The notes beneath the pieces are model-generated. The model saw nothing but the letters and a program-made list of their open reading frames with translations, did not search any database and was not told the DNA's origin. Shown here piece by piece: positions 25,789 to 34,925 of a stretch of DNA of 64,000 nt. The translations under genes and the position numbers were made by a program. Positions within the stretch are counted from its first letter, which is position 1. The number at the start of each line of letters is the position of its first letter. The DNA comes from Gammaproteobacteria bacterium (GTDB taxonomy: Bacteria > Pseudomonadota > Gammaproteobacteria > Chromatiales > Chromatiaceae). The DNA lies in contig JAABSM010000008.1 of assembly GCA_011390365.1 (NCBI GenBank), forward strand, positions 1-64,000. Reading direction: 5' to 3'.

Positions 25789-25903
25789 GCCGGACGGGGC
25801 TTGCAGCCCCGTCCGCATCGTTACCGCACCGATACCCGCGAGCAATGCAGTTACAATGGGGGGGATAGGTAACGATAGGGACGGGTGTGCAACACCCGTC
25901 CCG
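25789..25903. repeat. 115-bp direct repeat, copy B
   Basis: Nearly identical to copy A except around TTACAATGGGGGGGATAGG. Both are followed by degenerate extra CAACACCCGTCCCGCGA or CAACATCCGTCCCGCGA units. Confidence 0.85.
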
Positions 25904-25943
25904 CTGCCAGCAACATCCGTCCCGCGAGCGACCGGCTGAAGCC

Positions 25944-26942
25944 TCAACCGCGATGCTGAACGATGGCGTCGGCGATCTCCTTGAGCAGGGATGCGCCGCG
26001 GTAGATCAGCCCGGTATAGAGTTGGATGGCGTTGGCCCCGGCGTCGAGCAGACGCACCGCATCGGCGCCGCTCTGGACGCCGCCGACGCCGATGATCGGC
26101 ACGTCGGGGCCGAGTTGATCGCGGCATTCGCTGGCCATGAAGCAGGTGATGTCGAGTAGCGCCGCGCCGCTGTAGCCCCCCACCGGCTGTTGTTCGTGGC
26201 GAGGCCATTCGAAGCCGTTGTCGCCGATCAGTTCCCGCTTGTCCCAGGGCAGGGTGTTGGTGGCGACGATACCCGCCGCGCCCGCCTCCATCGCCGCATC
26301 GACCATCAGCCGAATGGCGGCGCTATCGGTGCTGGGCCCCAGCTTGAGCAAAACAGGCTTCTCCTGGGCACGGCGCACCACCGCTTCGAGCTGTCGTTTG
26401 GCGGTGCGCGCCGGGTCGTTCTCGCAGGCGTGGAAGACATTGGGACAGGAGGCGTTGAGGGTGAGGTAGTCAACCCAGGGGGCGCAGCGCTCCGCCAGTT
26501 CGCCGAACTCGCCAAGATCGCCATCGGGAGAAGCCAGACTGGCGCCCAGTAGCAGCTCATCCCGGGCCTTGTGCTGATGAAAGGCGCGCAAGTTGGTGAC
26601 GAAGCTGCCGATGCCATCCCCAGGGAGGCCCATCCAGTTGACCACGCCTTGGCCAGGAACACGCCAGAGACGGGGCGCGGGGTTGCCTTTGCGCGCCTTG
26701 AGGGTGACGGTACCCGCCTCGACCATACCGAAGCCCATGGCGCGCCAACCGGGGAGCGCCTCCGCCTTCTTTTCCGCACCTGCGGCAAGGCCGATGGGGT
26801 TAACCAGATTCCTGCCCAGCAGCCGGGTGCGCAAGGCGGGATCATCGAGTTGTTGGCGCGGGCCGAGGCCGTGCCTCAAGGCCCACAGCGCCAATTGGTG
26901 GGCCGGTTCCGGTTTGAGGAGATGAATCAGCGGATTAGCCAT
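25944..26942 (-). CDS. pyrD: Dihydroorotate dehydrogenase, class 2-like
   Basis: 332 residues; oxidises dihydroorotate to orotate in pyrimidine synthesis. NPIGLAAGAEKKAEAL, MGFGMVEAGTV and GNPAPRLWRV follow the membrane-associated class 2 pattern (GLAAGFDKNGEA, GFGFVEVGTVT, GNPKPRLFRL). The catalytic loop reads LNASCPNV with Cys166, whereas E. coli PyrD has Ser (NISSPN) and class 1 enzymes have Cys (LSCPN). The N-terminal amphipathic part is short. The ATG lies 3 bp after the pyrC stop, so the two are coupled. Confidence 0.88.
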   Translation of the reverse strand: MANPLIHLLKPEPAHQLALWALRHGLGPRQQLDDPALRTRLLGRNLVNPIGLAAGAEKKAEALPGWRAMGFGMVEAGTVTLKARKGNPAPRLWRVPGQGVVNWMGLPGDGIGSFVTNLRAFHQHKARDELLLGASLASPDGDLGEFGELAERCAPWVDYLTLNASCPNVFHACENDPARTAKRQLEAVVRRAQEKPVLLKLGPSTDSAAIRLMVDAAMEAGAAGIVATNTLPWDKRELIGDNGFEWPRHEQQPVGGYSGAALLDITCFMASECRDQLGPDVPIIGVGGVQSGADAVRLLDAGANAIQLYTGLIYRGASLLKEIADAIVQHRG

Positions 26943-26945
26943 GGG

Positions 26946-28070
26946 TTACAGCTCCAGCGACCAGGCCAGTTCGCCCCGGCCTTCGGGACAGCCGGGACCG
27001 ATTCCCAGGGGCAAGGGGGTGATCTCGCCGGCGGAGGTGGAAAGGGGGGTGACGGAAGTTGGCCGGCGTATCAGGCGAAAGGTGTCATCGCTGACCGGCA
27101 ATCCGTAAAAACCCGCGCCATTCTCCACCAGAAACCGCCGCAGCGCGTCGACACCCTGCTGCTGGTCGAGGTCCGCCCCCGCCAGTTCGAAGGCCTCGGC
27201 GTAGAGCTGGGGGGCGATGCCGCCGGTGAAACAGCCGGCGGCGCAGCCGCAGGGGGTAATCTTGGCGGTGTGGGGGGCGCTGTCGGTACCGGCGAAGAAT
27301 TGTCGATTATCCGGATCCAGTACCGCCTCGCGCAGGGCGGCGCGATCCTCATCGAACTTGACCAGCGGCAGACAATAAAGGTGATATTTGAAATTTTGCA
27401 ACAGATCGCCCACGGTGTAGATGAGGTGTTGCGGGGTGACGCTGGCGGCGACCCCCTCCCCGGCCTGACGCACGAAATCGACACCCAGCTTGCTGGTGAG
27501 ATGCTCGGCTACCACCCGCAAATCGGGAAAGCGCTCCCGCAGGCGGGGCATGCGTTGGCGATAAAAGCGCTCTTCGGCATTATCCTTTCTTCCAAAATAG
27601 TCTTCACCACTAAGGCCATGCTCTTCGCCGTGGATACACAACACCACGCCGTTATCCTGCATCGCGGCGAATACGCCATTGCCCATGAACGCCTCGAAAT
27701 GCTGAGCGAATTCAGACCCGGTGGTACCATGGGGCGGGTAATATTTGCAGGCGCGCAACAGTCCGGACCGGGCGCCCCGCTCGATCATCCCCGGCGTGGT
27801 GGCCTGGGTCAGATAGAGGGGGACGATGATTTCGTCCAGCTGATCGTTGGCGGCGGCGAAAAGCTGGTCGCGATAGGCCGTGACGCTGATCTCTTCCCCG
27901 GGATCCTCATCAAACACCTTGGCCACCGGCGGACGAGTATTGGGCATGGCGACCACGCCGGCGCAGCCCATGGCGAGATGGGCCTCGACCAGCGGCGCGA
28001 GCAGCTCATCCTGACGAAAGTGGGCATGAAGGTCATACCATTTGGGCAGGGTAATGACGGTGTCGCTCAT
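26946..28070 (-). CDS. pyrC: Dihydroorotase PyrC
   Basis: 374 residues; cyclises carbamoyl aspartate to dihydroorotate. Zinc-site motifs are YDLHAHFRQ, the likely carboxylated Lys in CKYYPPHGTTGS, CIHGEEHG, EHLTSK and GTDSAPH. MSDTVITLPKWYD at 28070 has GGAGG 8 bp upstream and matches homologs; the frame open to 28196 does not. It leads a pyrC-pyrD pair. Confidence 0.95.
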   Translation of the reverse strand: MSDTVITLPKWYDLHAHFRQDELLAPLVEAHLAMGCAGVVAMPNTRPPVAKVFDEDPGEEISVTAYRDQLFAAANDQLDEIIVPLYLTQATTPGMIERGARSGLLRACKYYPPHGTTGSEFAQHFEAFMGNGVFAAMQDNGVVLCIHGEEHGLSGEDYFGRKDNAEERFYRQRMPRLRERFPDLRVVAEHLTSKLGVDFVRQAGEGVAASVTPQHLIYTVGDLLQNFKYHLYCLPLVKFDEDRAALREAVLDPDNRQFFAGTDSAPHTAKITPCGCAAGCFTGGIAPQLYAEAFELAGADLDQQQGVDALRRFLVENGAGFYGLPVSDDTFRLIRRPTSVTPLSTSAGEITPLPLGIGPGCPEGRGELAWSLEL

Positions 28071-28333
28071 GTGGTCCCGCCTCCGATCGGGGATACTGCT
28101 CTGCACAGCCGGCGAGTTTAAACCAGTTGCAAAAAGGCCGCCACCCTGAATTTTGTTGCAATCAGGCAACAAGCCCCTCGAAGGCTTGGTGTGCATGGGG
28201 GCAATTAGTGATCACTCCGCCGACACCAGAAGCAGACGACGAGAAGGATTCGCCCCCCAATCCACAGGGAGCTGGCAGACTGCAAACCCGACCCCGCACG
28301 CCGCCGTCCGTGGCCGCGGCCCCCTGTGTCATA

Positions 28334-29551
28334 TCAGCCGTTCATCGCCGCCTTGAGATTTTCATCCAGCTTGGCGAGAAACTCCTGGGTGGTCATCCAG
28401 GCCTGGTCCTTGCCTACGAGAAGCGCCAGATCCTTGGTCATGTGCCCCGCCTCGACGGTGTCGATACAGACCTTCTCCAGGGTCTCGGCGAACTTGACCA
28501 CCTCCGGGGTATCGTCGAAGGTTCCGCGATAGAAGATGCCGCGGGTCCAGGCGAAGATGGAGGCGATGGGGTTGGTGGAGGTCTGTTCGCCCTTCTGGTG
28601 CATGCGGTAGTGGCGGGTGACGGTGCCGTGGGCCGCTTCCGCCTCGACGGTGTTGCCGTCGGGGGTCATGAGCACCGAGGTCATCAGGCCAAGGGAGCCG
28701 AAGCCCTGGGCGACGGTGTCGGATTGGACGTCGCCGTCGTAGTTCTTGCAGGCCCAGACGAAACCGCCCTCCCACTTCATGGCGCAGGCGACCATGTCGT
28801 CGATCAGGCGGTGTTCGTAGGTGAGGCCCGCGTTGTCGAAATCGGCCTTGAATTCGTTCTCGAAGACCTCTTCGAAGAGATCCTTGAAGCGACCGTCGTA
28901 CTTCTTGAGGATGGTGTTCTTGGTGGACATGTAGACCGGGTAGCCGAGCTTCAGACCATAGTTGAAGCAGGAGCGGGCGAAACCGCGGATCGATTCATCC
29001 AGGTTGTACATGGACATGGCGACGCCGCCGCCGGGGAAGTCGAAGACCTCGTGTTCGATGCTGTCGCTGCCGTCCGCCGCCTCCCATTTGATGGTGAGCT
29101 TGCCGGCCCCAGGGACCACGAAGTCGGTGGCGCGGTATTGATCGCCGAAGGCGTGACGGCCGATGACGATGGGTTTGGTCCAGCCGGGAACATAGCGGGG
29201 GATGTTGTTGCAGATGATCGGCTGGCGGAACACGGTGCCGCCGATGATGTTACGAATGGTGCCGTTGGGGGAGCGCCACATCTGCTTGAGGCCAAACTCC
29301 TCGACCCGCCCCTCGTCGGGGGTGATGGTGGCGCACTTCACGCCTACGCCGTAGCGCTTGATGGCGTTGGCTGCGTCAACGGTGATCTGATCGTCGGTCT
29401 CGTCCCGCTTCTGCACCGAGAGGTCGTAGTACTTCAGGTCGACGTCGAGATAGGGGAGGATCAGCTTCTCCTTGATGAACTCCCAGATGATGCGGGTCAT
29501 CTCGTCGCCATCGAGCTCGACGATGGGGTTCTTTACCTGAATTTTTGACAT
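28334..29551 (-). CDS. icd: Isocitrate dehydrogenase, NADP-dependent (homodimeric, eukaryote-like)
   Basis: 405 residues; converts isocitrate to 2-oxoglutarate. [20 protein letters not shown] and the segments [23 protein letters not shown] and [14 protein letters not shown] belong to the subfamily that includes mitochondrial and many proteobacterial NADP-IDHs, not the E. coli type. GAGG precedes the ATG. It stands between pyrC and a repeat-containing gap (28071-28333 has no gene). Confidence 0.95.
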   Translation of the reverse strand: MSKIQVKNPIVELDGDEMTRIIWEFIKEKLILPYLDVDLKYYDLSVQKRDETDDQITVDAANAIKRYGVGVKCATITPDEGRVEEFGLKQMWRSPNGTIRNIIGGTVFRQPIICNNIPRYVPGWTKPIVIGRHAFGDQYRATDFVVPGAGKLTIKWEAADGSDSIEHEVFDFPGGGVAMSMYNLDESIRGFARSCFNYGLKLGYPVYMSTKNTILKKYDGRFKDLFEEVFENEFKADFDNAGLTYEHRLIDDMVACAMKWEGGFVWACKNYDGDVQSDTVAQGFGSLGLMTSVLMTPDGNTVEAEAAHGTVTRHYRMHQKGEQTSTNPIASIFAWTRGIFYRGTFDDTPEVVKFAETLEKVCIDTVEAGHMTKDLALLVGKDQAWMTTQEFLAKLDENLKAAMNG

Positions 29552-29925
29552 GACTTTACCTCTTTGGATTTTTCAAACTCGATGAATGGTGCGTTACGGC
29601 GCGCCCAAACCTTGGCGCATGCCGTCAATTCCGTGCAACGCGCGCCTAACGCACCCTACGCTGCCGGCCTTGCTCGCCTCAAGCATTCGCAAAACCCGTC
29701 ACTTAACCACAAACCAGGGGAAAGTGGAACCCGGAACTCTTCAATGCAAACCATCGATCAATGCCAGCATGCGTTGGTGGGGGTGAAGGGCCGGATCCGT
29801 CCCGCCAGTTGCAGCCGGTCCACCAGATACCCCAGTTGCTCCAGCGGGTTGTCGCGCTTGCGTTGATCCCTTGGGAGAAAGTCGTTCAGCTCTTCATGCC
29901 TGCGTTTATCGGCGTTAATCTGCGG
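29552..29925. repeat. Gap with GGTGCGTTA inverted repeat
   Basis: GGTGCGTTACGGCGCGC and GCGCGCCTAACGCACC (29588-29655) form an inverted repeat around a 35-bp centre, the common GGTGCGTTA type of intergenic element. A minus-strand open stretch near 29762-29893 (NPLEQLGYLVDRLQLAGRIR) looks protein-like but has no start and is probably a remnant. A TTTATCGGCGTTAATCTGCG repeat is at about 29905-29925. Confidence 0.55.
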
Positions 29926-31140
29926 TTAACCATTATCCATCCAGCCATCGAAAAGCGTAATCGTCGAGACGCAATAGGCCTCGCCGCCGATGATGGTGGC
30001 GGGATCGATGCGTCGGCGGGCGGCGATCAGGGCGTCGCGAATGCGCGTGTCGGTTACGTGATAGCGCTCCGCCAGTCCCGCTTCGGCGGGGCCGGCGCAG
30101 GGCTCCTGGAAGATGTGGCGATACATGCCGCTCATCATCGCGTAACGGCCGGTCATGAGCATGTTGACCGCGTTCTTGATGCGGCGCACCGCCTCATCGT
30201 CGGTGGCGTAGAGGGCGGTGACCATCATCACCGCGATGGCGTGCATCACGTCGTATTGCACATGGGCGATGAGAACGAACAGGTGCTTCCGGGTGAGGGG
30301 GATCTTTTCGCGGTGGGCGAAGCGGATAAGCCCGCCCAGCAGCAGGGTGAAGAACTCCGGCACGCCCCACTCCATACCCAGGCCCACCGACGAGAGGGCC
30401 TCCAGCAGCGCGAAATCCTCATTGCCGGCGACCAGTCGCTGAATGGTGATGTTATCCGCCACCTCGGGGATAAATGGCCGATCCTGTTGGTCATAGGGGA
30501 TGCCAAGACCCTCGAAGATCCAGCGATACATCACAATGTGGGTGGTGGAGCTGAAGATGCCCGCCAGATCCGGGTAGTCATCCACCGCCGCCGTTCCCAC
30601 GCCATACTCATCCGCCAGCAGCTGAGCCAGAACAATTTGGGTGACCTCGGAGACCCGCTCGCTGAGCACGCCGAAGTGGCGGGGCTGGGTGGAGCTGAAG
30701 CGCCCGCAGGCGAGGGCCACGCACTGGCGGGTGTTCTTCACCTGATTGAAGTATTGCAGGGAGAACTCCCGCGCCTGGGCGGGATCGAATTCGCCGCGAA
30801 AGATGCGCAGAAAGAAGGGGTGCCGCCATACCGGGTGATCCATGACATGGTCGTGGAGATCCCGAAACAGTCCATCGAGCCGTTCGGCGGAGACCAGCTC
30901 CACCGGAATATCCTTTTCGTCACCGCCAAGGCGGTCAAAACCCAGCGCCTGCTTGAGGGGATGCCCCTCCTCCGTCATGCGCCGGATCGTCTCTTCGAAA
31001 TCCTTGCGCTGGCTCTGTTTGAACCAGGCAAGGATCTCCTCTGGCTCCATCTCCAACAGGTTCTCCAGGGAGTGAACCCCGGGTTGCAGGAGGAGCTTGC
31101 CATCGCTGGTGACGTTGAGCAGATCGGAAAAGGGGGTCAT
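29926..31140 (-). CDS. Haem-oxygenase-like iron-containing redox enzyme family protein
   Basis: 404 residues starting MTPFSDLLNVTSDGKLLL, with GAGG 8 bp upstream. The segment HPFFLRIFRGEFDPAQAREF, then FNQVKNTRQ, EVTQIVLAQLLADEYGVG and HVQYDVMHA fits the HDO/TenA/PqqC-like helical fold that binds one or two irons through Glu and His. Members oxidise diverse small molecules or amino acids, so no reaction can be given. The N-terminal 90 residues are helical and unassigned. It is flanked by repeats and is not in an obvious operon. Confidence 0.65.
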   Translation of the reverse strand: MTPFSDLLNVTSDGKLLLQPGVHSLENLLEMEPEEILAWFKQSQRKDFEETIRRMTEEGHPLKQALGFDRLGGDEKDIPVELVSAERLDGLFRDLHDHVMDHPVWRHPFFLRIFRGEFDPAQAREFSLQYFNQVKNTRQCVALACGRFSSTQPRHFGVLSERVSEVTQIVLAQLLADEYGVGTAAVDDYPDLAGIFSSTTHIVMYRWIFEGLGIPYDQQDRPFIPEVADNITIQRLVAGNEDFALLEALSSVGLGMEWGVPEFFTLLLGGLIRFAHREKIPLTRKHLFVLIAHVQYDVMHAIAVMMVTALYATDDEAVRRIKNAVNMLMTGRYAMMSGMYRHIFQEPCAGPAEAGLAERYHVTDTRIRDALIAARRRIDPATIIGGEAYCVSTITLFDGWMDNG

Positions 31141-31278
31141 ATCGGGAACCTCGAAACAGCTTTGAGAGGTGTAAGATTGGGACAGGAGAAGCCTGAGTAA
31201 AGGGTACGGGGAAGAGGACAATAGACAGGATGCACAGGGCTTTCAGGGCGGACGGGATGGGACGAAAAGCACGCGCAC

Positions 31279-31497
31279 AATGTCATTAACTTAAGCCACC
31301 ATGGCATTTTCCGGGAATGATGCGCCTCATTTCGTGGGTGCGCCGAGCGTTTTTGGTTCTGCATAGGATGTGCCGTCGACCGAGCGACAAGGCTTTTTAT
31401 TCGGCACATCCTATGCCGGCCCGGCGATTTCCGGGCTGCCCCGGAGTAAGGCGCATCAAGGGCGGGAACCTGGCGTGGCGCTTAAGTTAATGACATT
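31279..31497. mobile_element. MITE-like element with 18-bp perfect terminal repeats
   Basis: AATGTCATTAACTTAAGC (31279-31296) and its exact complement (31480-31497) bound 219 bp without a transposase. Inside, GCATAGGATGTGCCG (31360-31374) and its complement (31399-31413) form a second strong hairpin. Confidence 0.75.
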
Positions 31498-31510
31498 GAA
31501 CACGCGCAGG

Positions 31511-31630
31511 TTTAGCTCGTTCCCAAGGTCTCCTTGGGAACGCACGTCTTGCAAGCTCTAGCTTGCTACCCGTTGGCTCAGCTAGAGCTGCCAAGACCTG
31601 GGTTCCCAAGCTGGAGCTTGGGAACCAGCG
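31511..31630. repeat. Three palindromic hairpins
   Basis: GTTCCCAAG..CTTGGGAAC (about 31511-31541), GCAAGCTCTAGCTTGC (about 31552-31567) and GGTTCCCAAGCTGGAGCTTG..GGAACC (31601-31626). All have the inverted style of the dispersed hairpins elsewhere in the window. Confidence 0.7.
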
Positions 31631-31634
31631 GACA

Positions 31635-32675
31635 CTACCCCCGCCGCAACTCCTCCAGCTTCTCCTTTGCCCTGCCGGACTTTATCAACTCCCGCGCCAT
31701 CTCGATCCCATCGGCGATCTTGTCGCACTTCTCCACCAGTTGCAGGCGCACGCCGGCGTTGTAGATGACCGCATTCACCAAGGCCTGATCCTCGCCGGCC
31801 AGCACGCCCTCGATCCGTTTCGCCGATTCGGCGACATCGGGACAGGGGATATGGGCCAGTTCGTTGAGGCCGAAGTGGGTGGGTGAAAGGGTGTAGCTTT
31901 CGCCGCGGCCGTTTTCATAACGCAGCGCGGCGACCTCGTGCATCGGCAGTTCGTCGGTACCGTCCAGCCCCTGCACCGCCAGCACCCGGCGTACGCCCCG
32001 TTCGCCCTGGGTCTTGGCGAAGCGTTCCAGGAAGGTGTCGTGGGCGGCGCCAACCATGGAGAACTCGGCGCCGGCGGGATTGAGCATCACCTCGCTGGCG
32101 TGCAGGAAGGAGCGGTAGAAGAGCACCTGGCGAATGGGCTTGAGGGATTCCACGCCGTGCAGGTACTTGACCGAGGCGAGGTGTCCGAAGCCTTTTTGTT
32201 CGATATCCTTCTCCACCGCTTCGGGCTCCTTGTAGGCGGAGACGCCAAGCTGTTCCAGGATACTTCCAGTGGTAACGCCATCCTTTGGCGGCAGATCCGA
32301 GCCGGAGTGCATGATCACCGGCACGCCGGCGGCGGCCATGACGATGGCGGTAGGCAGGGAGAGGTTGAGGGCCTTCTTGCGGCCGTCATAGGGGCCGTTG
32401 ACGTTGAGCAGGCCGGAGACCCTGGGGCGAATCAGGGTCGCATGGGCCTCCATCGCCTCCAGAAAGCCGGCCATCTCCTCCCACTTGGCGCCCTTGAAAC
32501 GCATGGCGGTGAGGAAGGCCCCTACCTGCTCGGGTCGCGCCTCGCGGGAGAACAGGAAGGTCAGCGCCTCTTTGGCCTGCTCGCGGGTCATGTCCTTGGC
32601 GCCGTGCTTGCCCTTGGCCACCGCGATGAGAATCTGGCGGAAGGATTCCGCCTGCTCGGAGTGATATCGACTCAT
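31635..32675 (-). CDS. TrpD2/YbiB-like phosphoribosyltransferase-family protein
   Basis: 346 residues with the anthranilate phosphoribosyltransferase fold: a helical N-terminus (REQAKEALTFLFSREARPEQ) and a catalytic-like loop GPYDGRKKALNLSLPTA in place of the GTGGDG..NIST of TrpD. This pattern matches E. coli YbiB (TrpD2), which lacks TrpD activity and binds nucleic acid. It is therefore unlikely to act in tryptophan synthesis, and no trp gene is near. It begins 3 bp after the upstream Uma2 stop. Confidence 0.7.
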   Translation of the reverse strand: MSRYHSEQAESFRQILIAVAKGKHGAKDMTREQAKEALTFLFSREARPEQVGAFLTAMRFKGAKWEEMAGFLEAMEAHATLIRPRVSGLLNVNGPYDGRKKALNLSLPTAIVMAAAGVPVIMHSGSDLPPKDGVTTGSILEQLGVSAYKEPEAVEKDIEQKGFGHLASVKYLHGVESLKPIRQVLFYRSFLHASEVMLNPAGAEFSMVGAAHDTFLERFAKTQGERGVRRVLAVQGLDGTDELPMHEVAALRYENGRGESYTLSPTHFGLNELAHIPCPDVAESAKRIEGVLAGEDQALVNAVIYNAGVRLQLVEKCDKIADGIEMARELIKSGRAKEKLEELRRG

Positions 32676-32678
32676 GGG

Positions 32679-33284
32679 TTACTGCTCGTCTTGGAAAGGT
32701 GATTTTGGGGGATCAGGAAGGTCAACTCCCTCGTAGAGGTCCGCCAGCTTGAGGCTCGCGTCGATGGCTTTCAGTTCGATTTCGTCATCCTCGCCGGTGT
32801 AGAGCTCCCACTCCCAGTTGGTGTCGCGACGAAAGATCTCCAGCCTGCGGGTATCCTGGGCCACCAGCACATACTCCTGGAGGCTCTCCAACTGACGATA
32901 GGTGAAGAATTTCTCCGCTCTGTCTTTGCGCTCGGTGGAGCTGGAGAGGACTTCGATGATGAGCTTGGGCTCCCGCTCTTCATGACTATGCCCCTCATCC
33001 CCTCCACACCCCACCTGAATATCGGGATAGTAGTAACAATCACTCGTCCGCGTCTTGATTCGGGCTTTCACGTTCTCCATGAATACCCGGCAAGGTGAGC
33101 CTCGCAACTGACTCCGTAGCGCCATATAGATATTACCGCAGACCATGTTATGGTCTCGGCTCTCCCCCGCCATGGCGAAAACCTGACCATCGATGTACTC
33201 GTGACGAATATCGCTTACCTTCTCCCCTTCGACATACTCCTCAGGGGTGATATACAGGGAATCTGAAACTGCGCTAAGTGCCAT
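32679..33284 (-). CDS. Uma2 family PD-(D/E)XK endonuclease-like protein 1
   Basis: 201 residues, DUF820/Uma2 fold: ITPEEYVEGE, HEYIDGQVFAMAG, YYPDIQV and PKLIIEVLSSSTERKDRAEK carry the expected restriction-endonuclease-like acidic and Lys positions. The family is abundant in cyanobacteria and Chromatiales; its function is not settled. GGAGG precedes the ATG. It is a tandem duplicate of the next gene, the C-terminal half being nearly identical. Confidence 0.88.
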   Translation of the reverse strand: MALSAVSDSLYITPEEYVEGEKVSDIRHEYIDGQVFAMAGESRDHNMVCGNIYMALRSQLRGSPCRVFMENVKARIKTRTSDCYYYPDIQVGCGGDEGHSHEEREPKLIIEVLSSSTERKDRAEKFFTYRQLESLQEYVLVAQDTRRLEIFRRDTNWEWELYTGEDDEIELKAIDASLKLADLYEGVDLPDPPKSPFQDEQ

Positions 33285-33334
33285 GGACGCCTCCGCTTCA
33301 ATGGATGCTTAATCGATTATCGTGGCAAAAATCA

Positions 33335-33943
33335 TCAGTCCCGTTTGACTTGGTCGGATGATGGAGGTGATTCTGGAAACTCAACCCCCTCGTAGAGGTC
33401 CGCCAGCTTGAGGCTCGCGTCTATCGCTTTCAGTTCGATTTCGTCCGCTTCGCCGGTGTAGAGCTCCCACTGCCAGTTGTTTTCGCGACGAAAGATCTCC
33501 AGCCGACGGGTGTCCTGGGCCACCAGCACATACTCCTGGAGGCTCTCCAACTGACGATAGGTGAAGAATTTCTCCGCTCGGTCTTTGCGTTCCGTAGAGC
33601 TGGAAAGGACTTCGATGATGACCTTGGGGTCTCGTACTTCGTAGCGGGAACTTGAGCGCGGACCACAGGTAATCTGGATGTCAGGGTAGTAAAAACGATC
33701 CGTAAGGTCGTTCTTGATGTGAACTTTTACGTCTTCCACATAAAGCTTGCAAGGCTTACCCGCCAACTGCCTCTTTAGAGACACAATCATATTTACTACA
33801 ATTTCATTGTGCTCTCTACTCTCCCCCACCATGGCATAAACTTTACCATCAATATACTCATGCCTTAGATCACTGAGCTTCTCGCCTGCGATATACTCTT
33901 CTGGGGTGATATATGGTGATCTTGAAAGCGCGTTCAGTGCCAT
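33335..33943 (-). CDS. Uma2 family PD-(D/E)XK endonuclease-like protein 2
   Basis: 202 residues, paralogous to the preceding entry, with HEYIDGKVYAMVG, FYYPDIQITC and PKVIIEVLSSSTERKDRAEK. The start has the same GGAGG context. The shared C-terminal half is also close at the DNA level, while the middle has diverged and is more AT-rich (33660-33900), which suggests a recent duplication or gene conversion limited to the 3' half. Confidence 0.88.
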   Translation of the reverse strand: MALNALSRSPYITPEEYIAGEKLSDLRHEYIDGKVYAMVGESREHNEIVVNMIVSLKRQLAGKPCKLYVEDVKVHIKNDLTDRFYYPDIQITCGPRSSSRYEVRDPKVIIEVLSSSTERKDRAEKFFTYRQLESLQEYVLVAQDTRRLEIFRRENNWQWELYTGEADEIELKAIDASLKLADLYEGVEFPESPPSSDQVKRD

Positions 33944-34025
33944 AAATCCCTCCGCGGTTCGGCTGATGCGTTCAATCTATCCTGTTAGAAGAAAATTTCA
34001 AGCACCACAAGGAAAAAAAGCGGCT

Positions 34026-34637
34026 TCAGCCCTCGTACCGCGCCATGGCGACGGTATAGGTCTTTCCCTGCTTGACCTTTTCGTAGTTGCCGAAGACCTC
34101 ATCGAAGGCGCGGGCGACGAACTTGCGCAGGCCGGTGATGGTGACCACGTAGATCCGCCCGCCTGGGTTGAGACGCTCCAGGGCGTCGTAGAAGTAGAGG
34201 TAGTAGAGCTCCTTGCCGGTCTTCGCGGGCAGGTTGGAGACGATCAGGTCAAAGGGGCGCATGCCGACCTGATCGAAACCGTTGCTGAGGAAGGCCTCTA
34301 CATTGTCGATGCCGTTGAGTTCCGCGTTCTTGCGGGCGTAATCGACGGCGACGAAATCCTTGTCCACCAACACGCTGATTCCCTTGGGGGCGCAGCGAGC
34401 CAGGGTCAGGCCGATGGGGCCATAGCCACAGCCAAGGTCCAGGGTGTCGTCATCGTCCCGGATCTCCATATGATCCAGCAGCAGCCGGGTCCCCTCGTCG
34501 ATGCCCTTCGGGGAAAAGATACCCCAGGTGGAGCGGAACTGGAGGGGGTGTCCCAGCAGGGTATCGCTGAAGGCGATATCCCTGCGCAGGTCGGCGAGGT
34601 AGTCGCGGGTTTGATTATCGAGTCGGGATTTGCTCAT
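34026..34637 (-). CDS. RsmC-like class I SAM methyltransferase
   Basis: 203 residues with the MTS domain: LDLGCGYGPIGLTLARCAPK binds SAM, and SNLPAKTG replaces the NPPF motif of RsmC-type 16S rRNA guanine-N2 methyltransferases. FSPKGIDEGTRLLLDHM is a typical N-terminal element. An RNA substrate is likely but unproven. The 34638-34925 gap contains no gene, only degenerate ACAGGAT repeats at both ends. Confidence 0.8.
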   Translation of the reverse strand: MSKSRLDNQTRDYLADLRRDIAFSDTLLGHPLQFRSTWGIFSPKGIDEGTRLLLDHMEIRDDDDTLDLGCGYGPIGLTLARCAPKGISVLVDKDFVAVDYARKNAELNGIDNVEAFLSNGFDQVGMRPFDLIVSNLPAKTGKELYYLYFYDALERLNPGGRIYVVTITGLRKFVARAFDEVFGNYEKVKQGKTYTVAMARYEG

Positions 34638-34925
34638 TTGGGCTACTTGTTTTGGTGGGAGAAGAATTGGACAGGAGTAACGGGATTATTTATTGGCATG
34701 AATTCAGCCGCGCACGATGGGCAAGGGCGCTCCACCAGTCCTCAAACATTGACACGACCCCATCAGCGCCATGCGCATCCCCTCCTTTTGGGAGGCCTTA
34801 AGAAATGGATGTCTACGCGGCACTTTGCCCATGCGTTGATTTCACACCGGTCTGATTTCCACCCTATCACTTCGCTTACAACATATTACCAATCCCGTTT
34901 ATCCTGCGAATCCTGTCCATCCTGC

